Assembly: GCF_014646255.1 (NCBI RefSeq)
Contig: NZ_BMNC01000026.1
Location: 1-64,000, forward strand
Length of the DNA: 64,000 nt
Reading direction: 5' to 3'
DNA from: Lentzea pudingi
GTDB lineage: Bacteria; Actinomycetota; Actinomycetes; Mycobacteriales; Pseudonocardiaceae
The notes beneath the pieces are model-generated. The model was not told the origin of the DNA, did no database searches, and saw only the letters and a program-made list of their open reading frames with translations. Each line of letters starts with the position of its first letter. The first letter of the stretch is position 1. Below are positions 16,905 to 25,370 of this stretch, piece by piece. Position numbers and translations under genes: made by a program.

Positions 16905-17192
16905 ATGCAGCAGCTCAAAGCCATCGGCCAGCGTGAGCTCCGCAACGACAACGCGGAGATCATGCGGCGCGTCGAGGCGGGTGAGAGCTTCGTCGTCACC
17001 CGCAACAACAAGCCCGTCGCCCAGCTCTCGCCCTACCGCGAGGACGCCGTGACCCGTCCGCCGCTCGGGGACGTGCAGGTGCTGTTCGGCACGCTGCCGC
17101 CCGTGGACGCCGAGCGGTGGGAGGCCGACCGCCGGGCCGCCGACGACGTGTTCGGCGCGGACGACCCGCTGGACGACCCGTGGCGGAGCTGA
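16905..17192 (+). CDS. Phd/YefM-type antitoxin
   Basis: 95 aa. N-terminal Phd/YefM DNA-binding fold: IGQRELRNDNAEIMRRVEAGESFVVTRNNKPVAQL, with the classic 'G-E-x-F-V-V-T-x-x-x-x-P-V-A' stretch. The acidic, disordered C-terminus (ADDVFGADDPLDDPW) would thread into the toxin's active site. It overlaps the PIN-toxin start by 13 bp, typical of a TA operon. It binds the toxin and probably represses the operon. Confidence 0.9.
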   Translation: MQQLKAIGQRELRNDNAEIMRRVEAGESFVVTRNNKPVAQLSPYREDAVTRPPLGDVQVLFGTLPPVDAERWEADRRAADDVFGADDPLDDPWRS

Positions 17193-17587
17193 GCTGTCTG
17201 CTCGACACCTGTGTGCTGATCAGGATCGAGCGGGCGAACCTGGGTGAGTACGTGAACGCCCAGCCGTACCTGAGCGCCGTCACGATCGCGGAGCTGGCGT
17301 TCGGGCTCGACACCGAGGACCCGGTCGAGCGGTTCGCGCGCACGGAACGGTATTACGCGGCGCTGCAGACGTTCGAGGTGCTGCCGTTCGGCGTCGAGGA
17401 GGCCAAGGTCTACGGGCAGATGGCCTCGCTGGTGCGCCGGGCGGGTCGCAGTCCGCGGCCGCGCCGGATGGACCTGCAGATCGCGGCCACGGCGGCGGTC
17501 GCGGGGGTGCCGGTGCTGACGATGAACGTCAAGGACTTCAAGGACGTCGGCCGACTCGTGGAGGTCGTGCCGATCCGTCAGGTCTGA
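17180..17587 (+). CDS. PIN-domain (VapC-type) toxin
   Basis: 135 aa from GTG at 17180. All acidic residues of a PIN ribonuclease are present: LLDTCVLI (D9), TIAELAFG (E38), RMDLQIAATA (D98) and LTMNVKDF (N116/D119). Such toxins cut tRNA or rRNA when freed from the antitoxin. Paired with the Phd-type antitoxin just upstream (13-bp overlap); a VapC toxin with a Phd-like rather than a VapB/RHH antitoxin is common in actinobacteria. It looks intact. Confidence 0.9.
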   Translation: MAELSCLLDTCVLIRIERANLGEYVNAQPYLSAVTIAELAFGLDTEDPVERFARTERYYAALQTFEVLPFGVEEAKVYGQMASLVRRAGRSPRPRRMDLQIAATAAVAGVPVLTMNVKDFKDVGRLVEVVPIRQV

Positions 17588-17608
17588 GCGGTCTCTAGGC
17601 TGCCGGGC

Positions 17609-18124
17609 ATGACTTCCCCGGGGTTCACCTGTTCGTGCTGCGGTGAGGTGCACGACGGCCTTCCGTTCGCCTACTCGATGCCCGCGCCGGTGTACTGGTC
17701 GCCCGAGGTCGCGGACAAGCCCGGCAGCTTCCTCGGCGGCGAGCAGTGCGTGATCGAGAACGAGCACTTCTTCGTGCGCGGCCGCATCGTGCTGCCGGTC
17801 CGCGACGCCGAGGAGGACCTCGAGTGGGGCGTGTGGGTCTCGCTCTCGCCCGCCAACTACGCCCGCATGATCGACGTCTTCGAGGACCCCGCCCGCGTGG
17901 ACGAGCCGCCGTACTTCGGCTGGCTGTCGACGGTGCTGCCCGGTTACGAGCACACGACGCTCAACCTCAAGACGAACCTGCACACGCAGGAGCTCGGTGT
18001 GCGGCCGTTGATCGAGGTCGAGCCGACGAACCACCCGCTTGCCGTGGAGCAGCGGGAGGGCAAAACGCTCGCGCGGGTGCGGGAGTTCGCGGAGATCGCG
18101 TTCCACCAGTCAGGAACGTCCTGA
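17609..18124 (+). CDS. DUF2199 protein
   Basis: 171 aa. It starts with a CSCCGEVHDGLP zinc-ribbon-like motif and has FAYSMPAPVYW, EQCVIENEHFFVRGRIVLPV, FEWGVWVSLS-like (LEWGVWVSLSPANY) and the C-terminal IEVEPTNHPLAVEQREG. These are the signatures of DUF2199, a widespread cytosolic family without known function. 21 bp after the toxin gene, so it may be cotranscribed by read-through. Its last 158 bp are overlapped by the convergent HAD-like gene. Confidence 0.88.
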   Translation: MTSPGFTCSCCGEVHDGLPFAYSMPAPVYWSPEVADKPGSFLGGEQCVIENEHFFVRGRIVLPVRDAEEDLEWGVWVSLSPANYARMIDVFEDPARVDEPPYFGWLSTVLPGYEHTTLNLKTNLHTQELGVRPLIEVEPTNHPLAVEQREGKTLARVREFAEIAFHQSGTS

Positions 18125-18605
18125 CCTGTTCCAGATGGTCCACGCCGATCCCCTTGCGCGGGTCGACCGGCACCAGCAGCGTGTCCGGCCTGTTCGCCGC
18201 CCAGTCCTGGTCGCGCGGCTGGAACTCGTCGTCCAGCCACGCGAGCGGACGCGTGCCCGCCCACTCGGTGATCGCCGCGACCTTGCCGTGATGGCCGTCG
18301 GCGTGGTCCGAGCCGCGACCGCCGAAATCGATCCACTCCAGGTCCGGCAGTCCGATGCGCGGGCCGATGAACTCGTTCGCCTCGCGCTCCCACGTCGTCG
18401 CCCACACCAGATCCGCACCGGTCGCGACGGCGAGCGAGAGCAGCCACGGGCCGTGCGATGAGTCCAGCCACACGCGCAGAGGACGGAAGAAACCGTACGG
18501 ACGGATTCGATGCGTGGTGTAGCCGGCCGGACGCCGGGTCGGCTTCGCCATGAACGGGTTCAGCGGGCCGTCGACGTCCAAGAGGATCGCAGGACGCGAG
18601 AACAT
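17967..18605 (-). CDS. HAD-like phosphatase-fold protein
   Basis: 212 aa. N-terminal AILLDVDGPLNPF holds the HAD motif I D-x-D; then VWATTWEREANEFI (motif II region with T) and PLAWLDDEF (motif IV acidic pair). This matches a small actinobacterial HAD family of unknown substrate. The recognisable domain ends around VRTFLTGG (residue ~165). The last ~45 residues are Ala/Pro/Arg-rich and run antisense to the DUF2199 gene, so the natural stop may have been lost by mutation. Confidence 0.72.
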   Translation of the reverse strand: MFSRPAILLDVDGPLNPFMAKPTRRPAGYTTHRIRPYGFFRPLRVWLDSSHGPWLLSLAVATGADLVWATTWEREANEFIGPRIGLPDLEWIDFGGRGSDHADGHHGKVAAITEWAGTRPLAWLDDEFQPRDQDWAANRPDTLLVPVDPRKGIGVDHLEQVRTFLTGGTRSPRTPAPARAFCPPAAPRQAGGSSARPRSTAAHRAPACAGSS

Positions 18606-18664
18606 GACCTGATCGAAACATCCGAACGGCTAATGATCCCGCGATTCATCCCGATACGTGACAC

Positions 18665-18991
18665 ATGACTGTCACGGACATCGCGACGTGGGGAACGGCG
18701 GACCACGTGCGAGCCGCGCTCGAACGTCACCTCGAAGGCGCGCTGGTAGAAGTTCCCGGAGACGACGAATCTCCCCGCTGGGCGTTCGGCGAGGCGCTGC
18801 GCAAGTCGTTGATGCTGCGCCAGACGCACCCGTTCGACACCGTCGCCATCGGTCTTCCCGACCTGCCGCGCTACCGCGAGCTGGTGGCGGGTTCCGAGGT
18901 GACGCTGCGCGCGACGAACATCGACGCCTACTTCGTCTGCAAGGCCGGCAACGCCGAGCTGCACCAGCCGGTGATGATGCCGGAGGCGTAG
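18665..18991 (+). CDS. Hypothetical protein, first gene of a three-gene module
   Basis: 108 aa, soluble. It starts with an amphipathic helix (DHVRAALERHLEGAL) and has WAFGEALRKSLMLRQTHPFDTVAIGLPDLPRY and a C-terminal strand region (ATNIDAYFVCKAGNAEL). I do not recognise it. It precedes a possible toxin-like gene (20 bp gap) and a small gene after that; all three share orientation and end at a strong hairpin, suggesting one transcript. Confidence 0.6.
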   Translation: MTVTDIATWGTADHVRAALERHLEGALVEVPGDDESPRWAFGEALRKSLMLRQTHPFDTVAIGLPDLPRYRELVAGSEVTLRATNIDAYFVCKAGNAELHQPVMMPEA

Positions 18992-19011
18992 GGCCGGCTG
19001 CCGGTTCTGGT

Positions 19012-19608
19012 ATGCCGGACCCGGTTCAGCTACGCCAGCTCAGCGACGTCTTCCGGCGCGTTCGGAAGGTGATGGACGATCTCAGGAAGCCCGCTCGAAG
19101 GGGTGACGAGGCAGCGGTTCCCGGCCGGACCGGCGGAGCGCGCCCTCCCGACGACGGCTCCGTTCGGAATTACATGAGGACCGAACGGTGGGCCGACGAC
19201 GCCTACCAGTCGATCCGGGGCTCGGACGACGTCGCCGACGTCGCGCGCAACGTCGGCGACGTGCCGCGGGTGAACGGCGGCAGAGGTTTCACCCAGGCGG
19301 AGATCGAGCAGATCAAGAAGCACGTCTTCGACGAGTTGCACCCGCTCGAAGGAGATGCCGGCGGTACGGTGATGCAGCGTTTCGACCCCAACCCGGACAT
19401 GGCGGAGGCGTGGCTGCGCCTGCGAGCAGGACGGCAACGGCCGGAGGATGTCGCGCTGCTGGAGCACGAGCTCGCCGAGAGCCGGTACTGGCAGCAGAAT
19501 CCCAACGCGTCGTACAAGGACGCGCACGCGGCGGCGAACGAGGTCTCCCGCTGGGAGAGCCGGATCCCGCCGTCGAGCAACGAAGACTTCGGCAAGCCGT
19601 GGAGGTAG
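19012..19608 (+). CDS. Possible polymorphic-toxin-like protein
   Basis: 198 aa from ATG at 19012. The N-terminal ~55 aa are basic and disordered; then ERWADDAYQSIRG, GFTQAEIEQIKKHVFDELH and the C-terminal LLEHELAESRYWQQNPNASY followed by AHAAANEVSRWE. A terminal L-H-E-x-x-E helix with a downstream A-H-x-x-A-N motif recalls C-terminal toxin domains of actinobacterial polymorphic toxins, but I cannot name the family. No signal peptide. A small gene 6 bp downstream would fit an immunity protein. Role is inference. Confidence 0.55.
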   Translation: MPDPVQLRQLSDVFRRVRKVMDDLRKPARRGDEAAVPGRTGGARPPDDGSVRNYMRTERWADDAYQSIRGSDDVADVARNVGDVPRVNGGRGFTQAEIEQIKKHVFDELHPLEGDAGGTVMQRFDPNPDMAEAWLRLRAGRQRPEDVALLEHELAESRYWQQNPNASYKDAHAAANEVSRWESRIPPSSNEDFGKPWR

Positions 19609-19614
19609 TACCGG

Positions 19615-19842
19615 ATGGCAATGCTCGTGTACCTGCATAAGGAAGAGGAGACGGCGACGTCGGCCCGCTACCGGTTCCACACCGACGGCGGCACGGTGCG
19701 CTACCTCGTCCTGGACAAGCAGGCCGAGACGATCCTGCCCGACGACGGCGATCTCGACGGCGTCTTCCGCGCGGCCGCGGGCAAGCTCGCCAGGGCGTGG
19801 GTCACCGGCCAGGCGCCCGAAAAACTGGTCTATCAGGCCTGA
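19615..19842 (+). CDS. Small protein, possible immunity partner
   Basis: 75 aa. A beta-rich start (MAMLVYLHKEEETATSARY, VRYLVLDKQAETILP) and a C-terminal helix (GVFRAAAGKLARAWVTG). Its GGAGG ribosome site (19601-19605) lies in the last codons of the preceding gene, so translation is coupled. Small size and tight linkage to the HELAE-containing protein suggest an immunity or accessory role; no family recognised. Confidence 0.55.
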   Translation: MAMLVYLHKEEETATSARYRFHTDGGTVRYLVLDKQAETILPDDGDLDGVFRAAAGKLARAWVTGQAPEKLVYQA

Positions 19843-19848
19843 GAACGT

Positions 19849-19892
19849 GAAGAAGCCCCCGGCTCCGTCGTGGAGGAGCCGGGGGCTTCTTC
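19849..19892. terminator. Bidirectional terminator hairpin
   Basis: An 18-bp perfect stem (19849-19866 with 19875-19892; core GAAGCCCCCGGCTCC / GGAGCCGGGGGCTTC) with an 8-nt loop. It lies between the convergent 75-aa gene (ends 19842) and fadB (ends 19904), so it can stop transcription from both sides. Confidence 0.88.
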
Positions 19893-19903
19893 GTACGAGC
19901 ACA

Positions 19904-22012
19904 CTAGGCAGGCACGGAGGCCACGCCCGGTGCCAGGAAACGCTTGCCCGTGACCTTCTCCGAGATGCCGGTGCGGTCCAGGTACGGCGTGATGCCGCCC
20001 AGCCAGAACGGCCACCCGGCGCCCAGGAGCATGCACAGGTCGATGTCCTGCGCCTCCGCGACCACGCCCTCGTCGAGCATGATCCGGATCTCCTCGGCCA
20101 GCGCCTCCAGCGCGCGGGTCTTCACCTCGTCACCGGTGAGCGGGGACGAGCCGAACTCCCACAGCGCCTGGACCTCGGGGTCGACGGTCTGCTTGCCGGT
20201 GGAGTCCCACTGCCAGACCGCGCCCTTGCCGGCGGCGACGAACTTCTTCATGTTCTCCGACACCGAGAAGCGGTCCGGGAACGCGCCGTGCATCGTCTCC
20301 GACACGTGCAGCGCGACGGCGGAACCGACCAGCTGCAGCAGGATCATCGGCGACATCGGCAGGCCCAGCGGCTCGGTGGCCTTGTCCGCGACCTCGAACG
20401 ACGTGCCCTCGTCGACCGACTTGATGACCTCGCCCATGAAGCGGGTCAGCAGGCGGTTCACGACGAACGCGGGCGCGTCCTTCACGAGCACCGAGGACTT
20501 CTTGAGCTGCTTGCCGATCGAGAACGCCGTCGCCAAGGTGGCGTCGTCGGTCTGCTCGGCGCGCACGATCTCCAGCAGCGGCATGACCGCGACCGGGTTG
20601 AAGAAGTGGAAGCCCACGACCCGCTCGGGGTGCTTGAGCTTCGACGCCATGTCCGTGATCGACAGCGACGACGTGTTGGTGGCGAGGATCGCCTCGGCGG
20701 AGACGTGCTCCTCGACCTCGGCGAACACCTGCTGCTTCACGGCGAGGTCCTCGAACACGGCCTCGATCACGAAGTCGGCGTCGGAGAACGCGGACTTGTC
20801 GAGCGAACCCGACACCAGCGCCTTGAGGCGGTTCGCCTCGTCCGGCGAGATCCGCTTCTTCGAAGCCAGCTTGTCGATCTCGCTGTGGACGTAGCCGACG
20901 CCCTTGTCCACGCGCGCCTGGTCGATGTCGGTCAGCACGACCGGCACGTGCAGGCGGCGGATGAACAGCAGCGCCATCTGCGAGGCCATCAGGCCCGCGC
21001 CGACGACACCGACCTTGGTGACCTTGCGCGCCAGCGACTTGTCCGGCGCGCCGGCCGGGCGCTTCGCCCGCTTCTGCACCAGGTTGAACGAGTACAGGCC
21101 CGCGCGCAGCTCGTCGCTCATGACGAGGTCCGCGAGGCCCTCGGTCTCGGCGGCGTAGCCCTTCTCCAGGTCGTTCTCGCGCGCCAGCTCCAGCAGCTCC
21201 AGGGCCTTCTGCGCACCCGGCGCCGCGCCCTTGGTCTTGCCGTGCACGATGCCCTTGGCGCGCGCGACGGCGGCGTCCCACGCGTCACCGCGGTCGATCT
21301 CCTTGCGGGGCACGAAGATCTCACCGCGCACGACGCCGGACAGCCACAGCAGCGACTGCTCCAGGTAGTCGGCGGAGTCGAACAGCACGTCCGCGATGCC
21401 GAGGCCGAGAGCGTCCTTCGGCTTGAGCATCTTGTTCTGGTTCAACGCGTTCTCGAAGATCACCGTCACGGCGTCGTTGGCGCCGATCAGGTTCGGCAGC
21501 AGCTGCGTGCCGCCCCAGCCCGGGAACAGGCCCAGGAACACCTCGGGCAGCGCGATCGCGGCCGCGTTCGACGCCAGCGTGCGGTAGTGGCACGACAGCG
21601 CGAGCTCGAGCCCGCCGCCCATGACCGCGCCGTTGACGAAGGCGAAGGTCGGGATGTCCGAGTCGGTGAACTTCTTGAAGACCTCGTGGCCCAGCGCGCC
21701 GATCGTGACGCCCTGCGAGCGGTCCGTGGCCTGCTCGACGGCGGTCAGGTCGGCGCCCACCGCGAAGATGAACGGCTTGCCGGTCACCGCGATGGCGGCG
21801 GGAGAAGCCGCGTAGGCCTCGTCGAACGCTGCACCGAGCGAGACGAGCGACTGCGGGCCGAACGTCGACGGACGGGTGTGGTCCAGGCCGTTGTCGATCG
21901 TGATGAACGCGACCGGCTTGTCGAGGCCGGGCACGCTGATCAGACGCGTCTTGGCGTGGGTGACGACCTCATCGGGGAAGATCGCCTTTGCTTCCTCAGC
22001 AGAGATGGTCAC
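19904..22012 (-). CDS. fadB: Fatty-acid oxidation multifunctional enzyme (enoyl-CoA hydratase / 3-hydroxyacyl-CoA dehydrogenase)
   Basis: 702 aa, GTG start at 22012 overlapping the thiolase stop by 4 bp (GTGA). N-terminal crotonase domain with FVNGAVMGGGLELALSCHYR (oxyanion hole) and LPEVFLGLFPGWGGT. The C-terminal half is a 3-hydroxyacyl-CoA dehydrogenase: NAD-binding VGVVGAGLMASQMAL, TNTSSLSITDMAS and the catalytic GFHFFNPVAVMPL-E. Catalyses the hydration and NAD-dependent oxidation steps of beta-oxidation in the cytosol. Partner of the FadA thiolase just upstream. Full length for the family. Confidence 0.96.
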   Translation of the reverse strand: MTISAEEAKAIFPDEVVTHAKTRLISVPGLDKPVAFITIDNGLDHTRPSTFGPQSLVSLGAAFDEAYAASPAAIAVTGKPFIFAVGADLTAVEQATDRSQGVTIGALGHEVFKKFTDSDIPTFAFVNGAVMGGGLELALSCHYRTLASNAAAIALPEVFLGLFPGWGGTQLLPNLIGANDAVTVIFENALNQNKMLKPKDALGLGIADVLFDSADYLEQSLLWLSGVVRGEIFVPRKEIDRGDAWDAAVARAKGIVHGKTKGAAPGAQKALELLELARENDLEKGYAAETEGLADLVMSDELRAGLYSFNLVQKRAKRPAGAPDKSLARKVTKVGVVGAGLMASQMALLFIRRLHVPVVLTDIDQARVDKGVGYVHSEIDKLASKKRISPDEANRLKALVSGSLDKSAFSDADFVIEAVFEDLAVKQQVFAEVEEHVSAEAILATNTSSLSITDMASKLKHPERVVGFHFFNPVAVMPLLEIVRAEQTDDATLATAFSIGKQLKKSSVLVKDAPAFVVNRLLTRFMGEVIKSVDEGTSFEVADKATEPLGLPMSPMILLQLVGSAVALHVSETMHGAFPDRFSVSENMKKFVAAGKGAVWQWDSTGKQTVDPEVQALWEFGSSPLTGDEVKTRALEALAEEIRIMLDEGVVAEAQDIDLCMLLGAGWPFWLGGITPYLDRTGISEKVTGKRFLAPGVASVPA

Positions 22013-23223
22013 TTGCCGCTCCAGTTCGGGTTTTCCCAGATGACGGTCCCGCCCATGCCGATGCCGATGCACATGGTGGTGAGGCCGTAGCGCACGTCCG
22101 GACGCTCGGCGAACTGACGCGAGAGCTGCGTCATCAGACGGACACCGGACGACGCCAGCGGGTGGCCGGTCGCGATCGCGCCGCCCCACTGGTTCACGCG
22201 GGCGTCGTCGTCGGCGATGCCGAAGTGGTCGAGGAACGCGAGCACCTGGATCGCGAACGCCTCGTTGACCTCGAACAGGCCGATGTCCTCGATGGACAGA
22301 CCGGCGCGCTCGAGAGCCTTCTCCGTGGCGGGAACCGGGCCGATGCCCATGACCTCGGGCTCGACACCCAGGAACGAGTAGCCGACCATCCGCATGCCGA
22401 TGGGCAGGCCGAGCTCGCGCGCGGTCTCCTCCTCGGCGAGGATGCATCCGGTCGCGCCGTCGTTCAGACCGGCCGCGTTGCCCGCGGTGATCCGGCCGTG
22501 CGGGCGGAACGGCGTCTTGAGCTTGCCCAGGTCCTCGACCGTGGTGCCCGGACGCGGCGGCTCGTCGGCCGTCGCGAGGCCCCAGCCGTTCTCCGCGGAG
22601 CGGGTGGCGACCGGCACGAGCTCCGGGCCGATCTTGCCGTTCTTGATCGCGTCGGCGTACTTGGCCTGCGAGGCGGCCGCGTAGGCGTCCGTGCGGTCCT
22701 TGGTGATGTGCGGGAACCGGTCGTGCAGGTTCTCCGCGGTCTGCCCCATCACGAGCGCGCTGGTGTCGACGATCTTGTCCGACAGGAAGCGCGGGTTCGG
22801 GTCGACGCCCTCGCCCATCGGGTGGCGGCCCATGTGCTCGACGCCGCCTGCGATGGCGACGTCGTAGGCGCCGAACGCGATGCCGCTCGCGGCCGTGGTC
22901 ACGGCGGTCATCGCGCCCGCGCACATGCGGTCGATCGAGTAACCGGGGACCGACTTCGGCAGGCCCGCGAGCAGAGCGGCGGTGCGGCCGAGCGTGAGGC
23001 CCTGGTCGCCGATCTGCGTGGTCGCGGCGATGGCGACCTCGTCGACCCGCTCCGGCGGCAGCTCGGGGTGCCTGCGCAGCAGCTCACGGATGACCTTGAC
23101 GATCAGGTCGTCGGCACGGGTCTCGGCGAAGATCCCCTTGGGACCGGCCTTGCCGAAAGGCGTGCGGACGCCGTCGACGAAGACCACGTTCCGAACGCGT
23201 GCGGGCGCTGCTGGTGCGGCCAC
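22009..23223 (-). CDS. fadA: Acetyl-CoA C-acyltransferase (thiolase)
   Basis: 404 aa from GTG at 23223; GGAGGAG lies 5 nt upstream, which decides this start over the upstream one at 23259. Thiolase signatures: FVDGVRTPFGKA, active-site Cys in DRMCAGAMTAV, FEVNEAFAIQVLAF, GGAIATGHPLASSG (His) and the second Cys in MCIGIGMGG. Performs the last, thiolytic step of beta-oxidation. Two-gene operon with fadB. No regulator gene is adjacent. Confidence 0.96.
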   Translation of the reverse strand: MAAPAAPARVRNVVFVDGVRTPFGKAGPKGIFAETRADDLIVKVIRELLRRHPELPPERVDEVAIAATTQIGDQGLTLGRTAALLAGLPKSVPGYSIDRMCAGAMTAVTTAASGIAFGAYDVAIAGGVEHMGRHPMGEGVDPNPRFLSDKIVDTSALVMGQTAENLHDRFPHITKDRTDAYAAASQAKYADAIKNGKIGPELVPVATRSAENGWGLATADEPPRPGTTVEDLGKLKTPFRPHGRITAGNAAGLNDGATGCILAEEETARELGLPIGMRMVGYSFLGVEPEVMGIGPVPATEKALERAGLSIEDIGLFEVNEAFAIQVLAFLDHFGIADDDARVNQWGGAIATGHPLASSGVRLMTQLSRQFAERPDVRYGLTTMCIGIGMGGTVIWENPNWSGK

Positions 23224-23315
23224 GGCGTCTCCTCCACTTGTGGTGACAACTCTGTCCACTACCGGGCGGGTCGCGCGACATCCCTACCGGTCGGTAACGC
23301 CAACTCTAACCCTAG

Positions 23316-23765
23316 TTACTGGTGAGTAACCACAGCGGTACCCCTGTTCGTTCTGTCACACACCTTGCGGACGATTAGGAACAGCGGCAACCCGACCGGC
23401 GCCAGCAGGATCGTGATCACCAGAACGGGTGCCATGACCAGCGGGTGGACGTCGAGTCGACGCCCTTCCAGGTACATCCAGCGCCCGACGAACAGGTCCC
23501 ACGCGAGCATGTGCGCCCACACCAGCGCCGTGCCGGCGGGCGTGGCCAGGTACTCCGCCAGCGGGCCGAGCTCGGGCCGGGTGACCAGCGGCAGAACAGT
23601 GGACAGTTCCGGGACGAGGAGCACGATGTAGATCAGGGCCGGCGGCAGCACGATCAGGTAGGACTCGGCGATCCTCCTCGTCCACGACCACTTCGGCGCG
23701 AGGATCATGAGCGCCCAGAACGGCGCGGCCACCAGGAACGTCAGGTCGAACAACAGGGCGGTCAT
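23316..23765 (-). CDS. ABA4-like (DUF4281) membrane protein
   Basis: 149 aa with four hydrophobic helices: LLFDLTFLVAAPFWALMIL, YLIVLPPALIYIVLLV, GTALVWAHMLAWDLFVGRWMY and VMAPVLVITILLAPVGLPLFLI. The conserved HMLAWDLFVGRWMYLEGR segment is the mark of the ABA4-like family, named after the plant neoxanthin-synthesis protein; the bacterial role is unknown. Its start overlaps the stop of the upstream membrane gene by 4 bp (ATGA), so the two are coupled. Confidence 0.85.
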   Translation of the reverse strand: MTALLFDLTFLVAAPFWALMILAPKWSWTRRIAESYLIVLPPALIYIVLLVPELSTVLPLVTRPELGPLAEYLATPAGTALVWAHMLAWDLFVGRWMYLEGRRLDVHPLVMAPVLVITILLAPVGLPLFLIVRKVCDRTNRGTAVVTHQ

Positions 23766-24643
23766 GCGGACACGAGCTCCTTCTTCGGTTCACGCGCCCA
23801 CACCACACCCAGTGCGGTCGCGACGATGATCCCGGCGAGCGCGAGCAGGGTCGTGCCGTCGGGCTGGACGAGGGACTGACCGCGCAACGCCTGCCAGGTC
23901 ACGAGCAGGAAGATCCCCAGGAACGACCCGCTGACCACCCAGGCGAGCTTCGTGTTGGCGCGGGCGCCGAGCAGCGCGATGACCACCGGCAGCACCTGCA
24001 GCGCGTGCATGCCCACGAAGTGCCCGACCCGCAGGTCGCCGTGCTCGGTGCTCCAGCCGGTGAGCGCCATGTACGCCCCGCCGTCGGGCGCGCCGACCGT
24101 GTGGGCGCCGAGGGTGCCGCCGTCGAGGGCCTGACCGGGCTTCGGCTGCGTCATGAGGAAGCCGACGCCCAGGCCCAGGAACGAGATGACGAGGCCGAGC
24201 CTGATCGACCACGACAGGGCCTCGTTCTCGATCTTCGTGCGCCACAGCAGGACCGCCACGACCGCGTGGGTCACCCACAGCACGACGATGGTCGAGCCCA
24301 TGATCGAGAACAACGCCGTGTCGAGCGGCGTCTCGAAGTTGAAGTGGCTGCGCCTGCCGCGGAGGACCTGGCCGACGATCACGACCATCTCCAGCGCACC
24401 GGCCACCGCCAGCACGGTGCCCGCCCACCAGCCGACGCGCTGGAACTTCTTCAGGTACGTGAGCAGCCACGCCAGCGTGAACGCGTAGATCGTCAGCGAC
24501 ACGGCGAACTTGAGCGGCTTGAGCCAGATCGGCGAGTTGACCACCGTGCGGTCGTCGACCAGCAGCCCGATCAGCGCGACCGGGATCAGGATCGCCATCG
24601 TCCAGCCGAAGAGCACTAACGGCCGGTGCCACGTGCGAAGCAT
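23762..24643 (-). CDS. Polytopic membrane protein, partner of the ABA4-like protein
   Basis: 293 aa with about eight hydrophobic segments. SPIWLKPLKFAVSLTIYAFTL and a late GWSTEHGDLRVGHFVGMHALQVLP contain conserved-looking His and polar residues inside or near membrane helices, suggesting a cofactor or ion role. Unrecognised beyond being an actinobacterial membrane family. First gene of a two-gene unit with the ABA4-like gene, divergent from a MerR regulator that probably controls it. Confidence 0.75.
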   Translation of the reverse strand: MLRTWHRPLVLFGWTMAILIPVALIGLLVDDRTVVNSPIWLKPLKFAVSLTIYAFTLAWLLTYLKKFQRVGWWAGTVLAVAGALEMVVIVGQVLRGRRSHFNFETPLDTALFSIMGSTIVVLWVTHAVVAVLLWRTKIENEALSWSIRLGLVISFLGLGVGFLMTQPKPGQALDGGTLGAHTVGAPDGGAYMALTGWSTEHGDLRVGHFVGMHALQVLPVVIALLGARANTKLAWVVSGSFLGIFLLVTWQALRGQSLVQPDGTTLLALAGIIVATALGVVWAREPKKELVSA

Positions 24644-24658
24644 CTCTATACCCCCTGA

Positions 24659-24702
24659 ATGGATAGCGGCACTCTCTACTATCCGGAAGCTACACTATCC
24701 AT
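24659..24702. promoter_or_regulatory. MerR-type operator and leaderless promoter
   Basis: ATGGATAG (24659-24666) and CTATCCAT (24695-24702) form an 8-bp inverted repeat, with a further CTATCC at 24679-24684. TACACT at 24691-24696 can serve as a -10, placing the start of transcription at about the A of the MerR ATG (24703), with no room for a ribosome site. The same region covers the promoter of the divergent membrane operon. Confidence 0.6.
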
Positions 24703-25353
24703 ATGCGTGTTGGCGAGCTTGCGAAGAGAAGCGGCGTCCCGGTGCCGACGATCAAGTACTACCTGCGTGAGGGACTGCTGCCCGCCGGCGTGCTGACCAG
24801 CCCGAACCAGGCCCACTACGACGACGAGCACCTGCGCAGGCTGCGGCTCGTCCGTGCCCTCGTGGACGTCGGCGGCCTGTCGATCGCGTCGGTGCGCGAG
24901 GTCCTCGCCGCCATCGACACCCGCGACGAGTCGCTGCACAACAAGCTCGGCGCCGTGCAGGAGGCGATCAGCCAGCCGAGCCCGGTCGAGCTCGACCCGC
25001 TGGCGATCAAGGACGTCCAGGACTTCTTCGCGCGCCACGGTCAGACCGAGTGCGTCGACGTCACCGAGTCCAACGTGACCCACATGCTCGCGGCCGCGCT
25101 GTCCTCGGCCCGCTCGGTCGGCCACGACAGCATCAAGGAACTCCTCGACCCCTACCTGGAGGGGCTGAAGATCATCGCTCGGGCCGACCTCGACTACGTC
25201 GCGCAGCACCGCTCGCCCGACGACGTCATCGAGGCGATGGTCGTCGGCACCCTCATCGGCGACACCGTTCTCAAGGCCGTCCGGCGGCTCGCGCACGCGC
25301 AGGTGTCGGCTGAGGTGCTCGGCGACGTCCCCGCTCCCGGCCGTGCAGACTGA
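24703..25353 (+). CDS. MerR-family transcriptional regulator
   Basis: 216 aa. N-terminal MerR helix-turn-helix: MRVGELAKRSGVPVPTIKYYLREGLLP, then RLRLVRALVDVGGLSIASVREVL. The C-terminal ~120 aa are helical (VQDFFARHG, HMLAAALSSARSVGH, VIEAMVVGTLIGDTVLKAVRRLA) and resemble a TetR-like ligand domain rather than a metal-binding one; no Cys ligand pair is present. Divergent from the two membrane genes and flanked by an inverted repeat, so it probably controls both directions. Confidence 0.9.
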   Translation: MRVGELAKRSGVPVPTIKYYLREGLLPAGVLTSPNQAHYDDEHLRRLRLVRALVDVGGLSIASVREVLAAIDTRDESLHNKLGAVQEAISQPSPVELDPLAIKDVQDFFARHGQTECVDVTESNVTHMLAAALSSARSVGHDSIKELLDPYLEGLKIIARADLDYVAQHRSPDDVIEAMVVGTLIGDTVLKAVRRLAHAQVSAEVLGDVPAPGRAD

Positions 25354-25370
25354 CTGCCGTTACACCCTCT

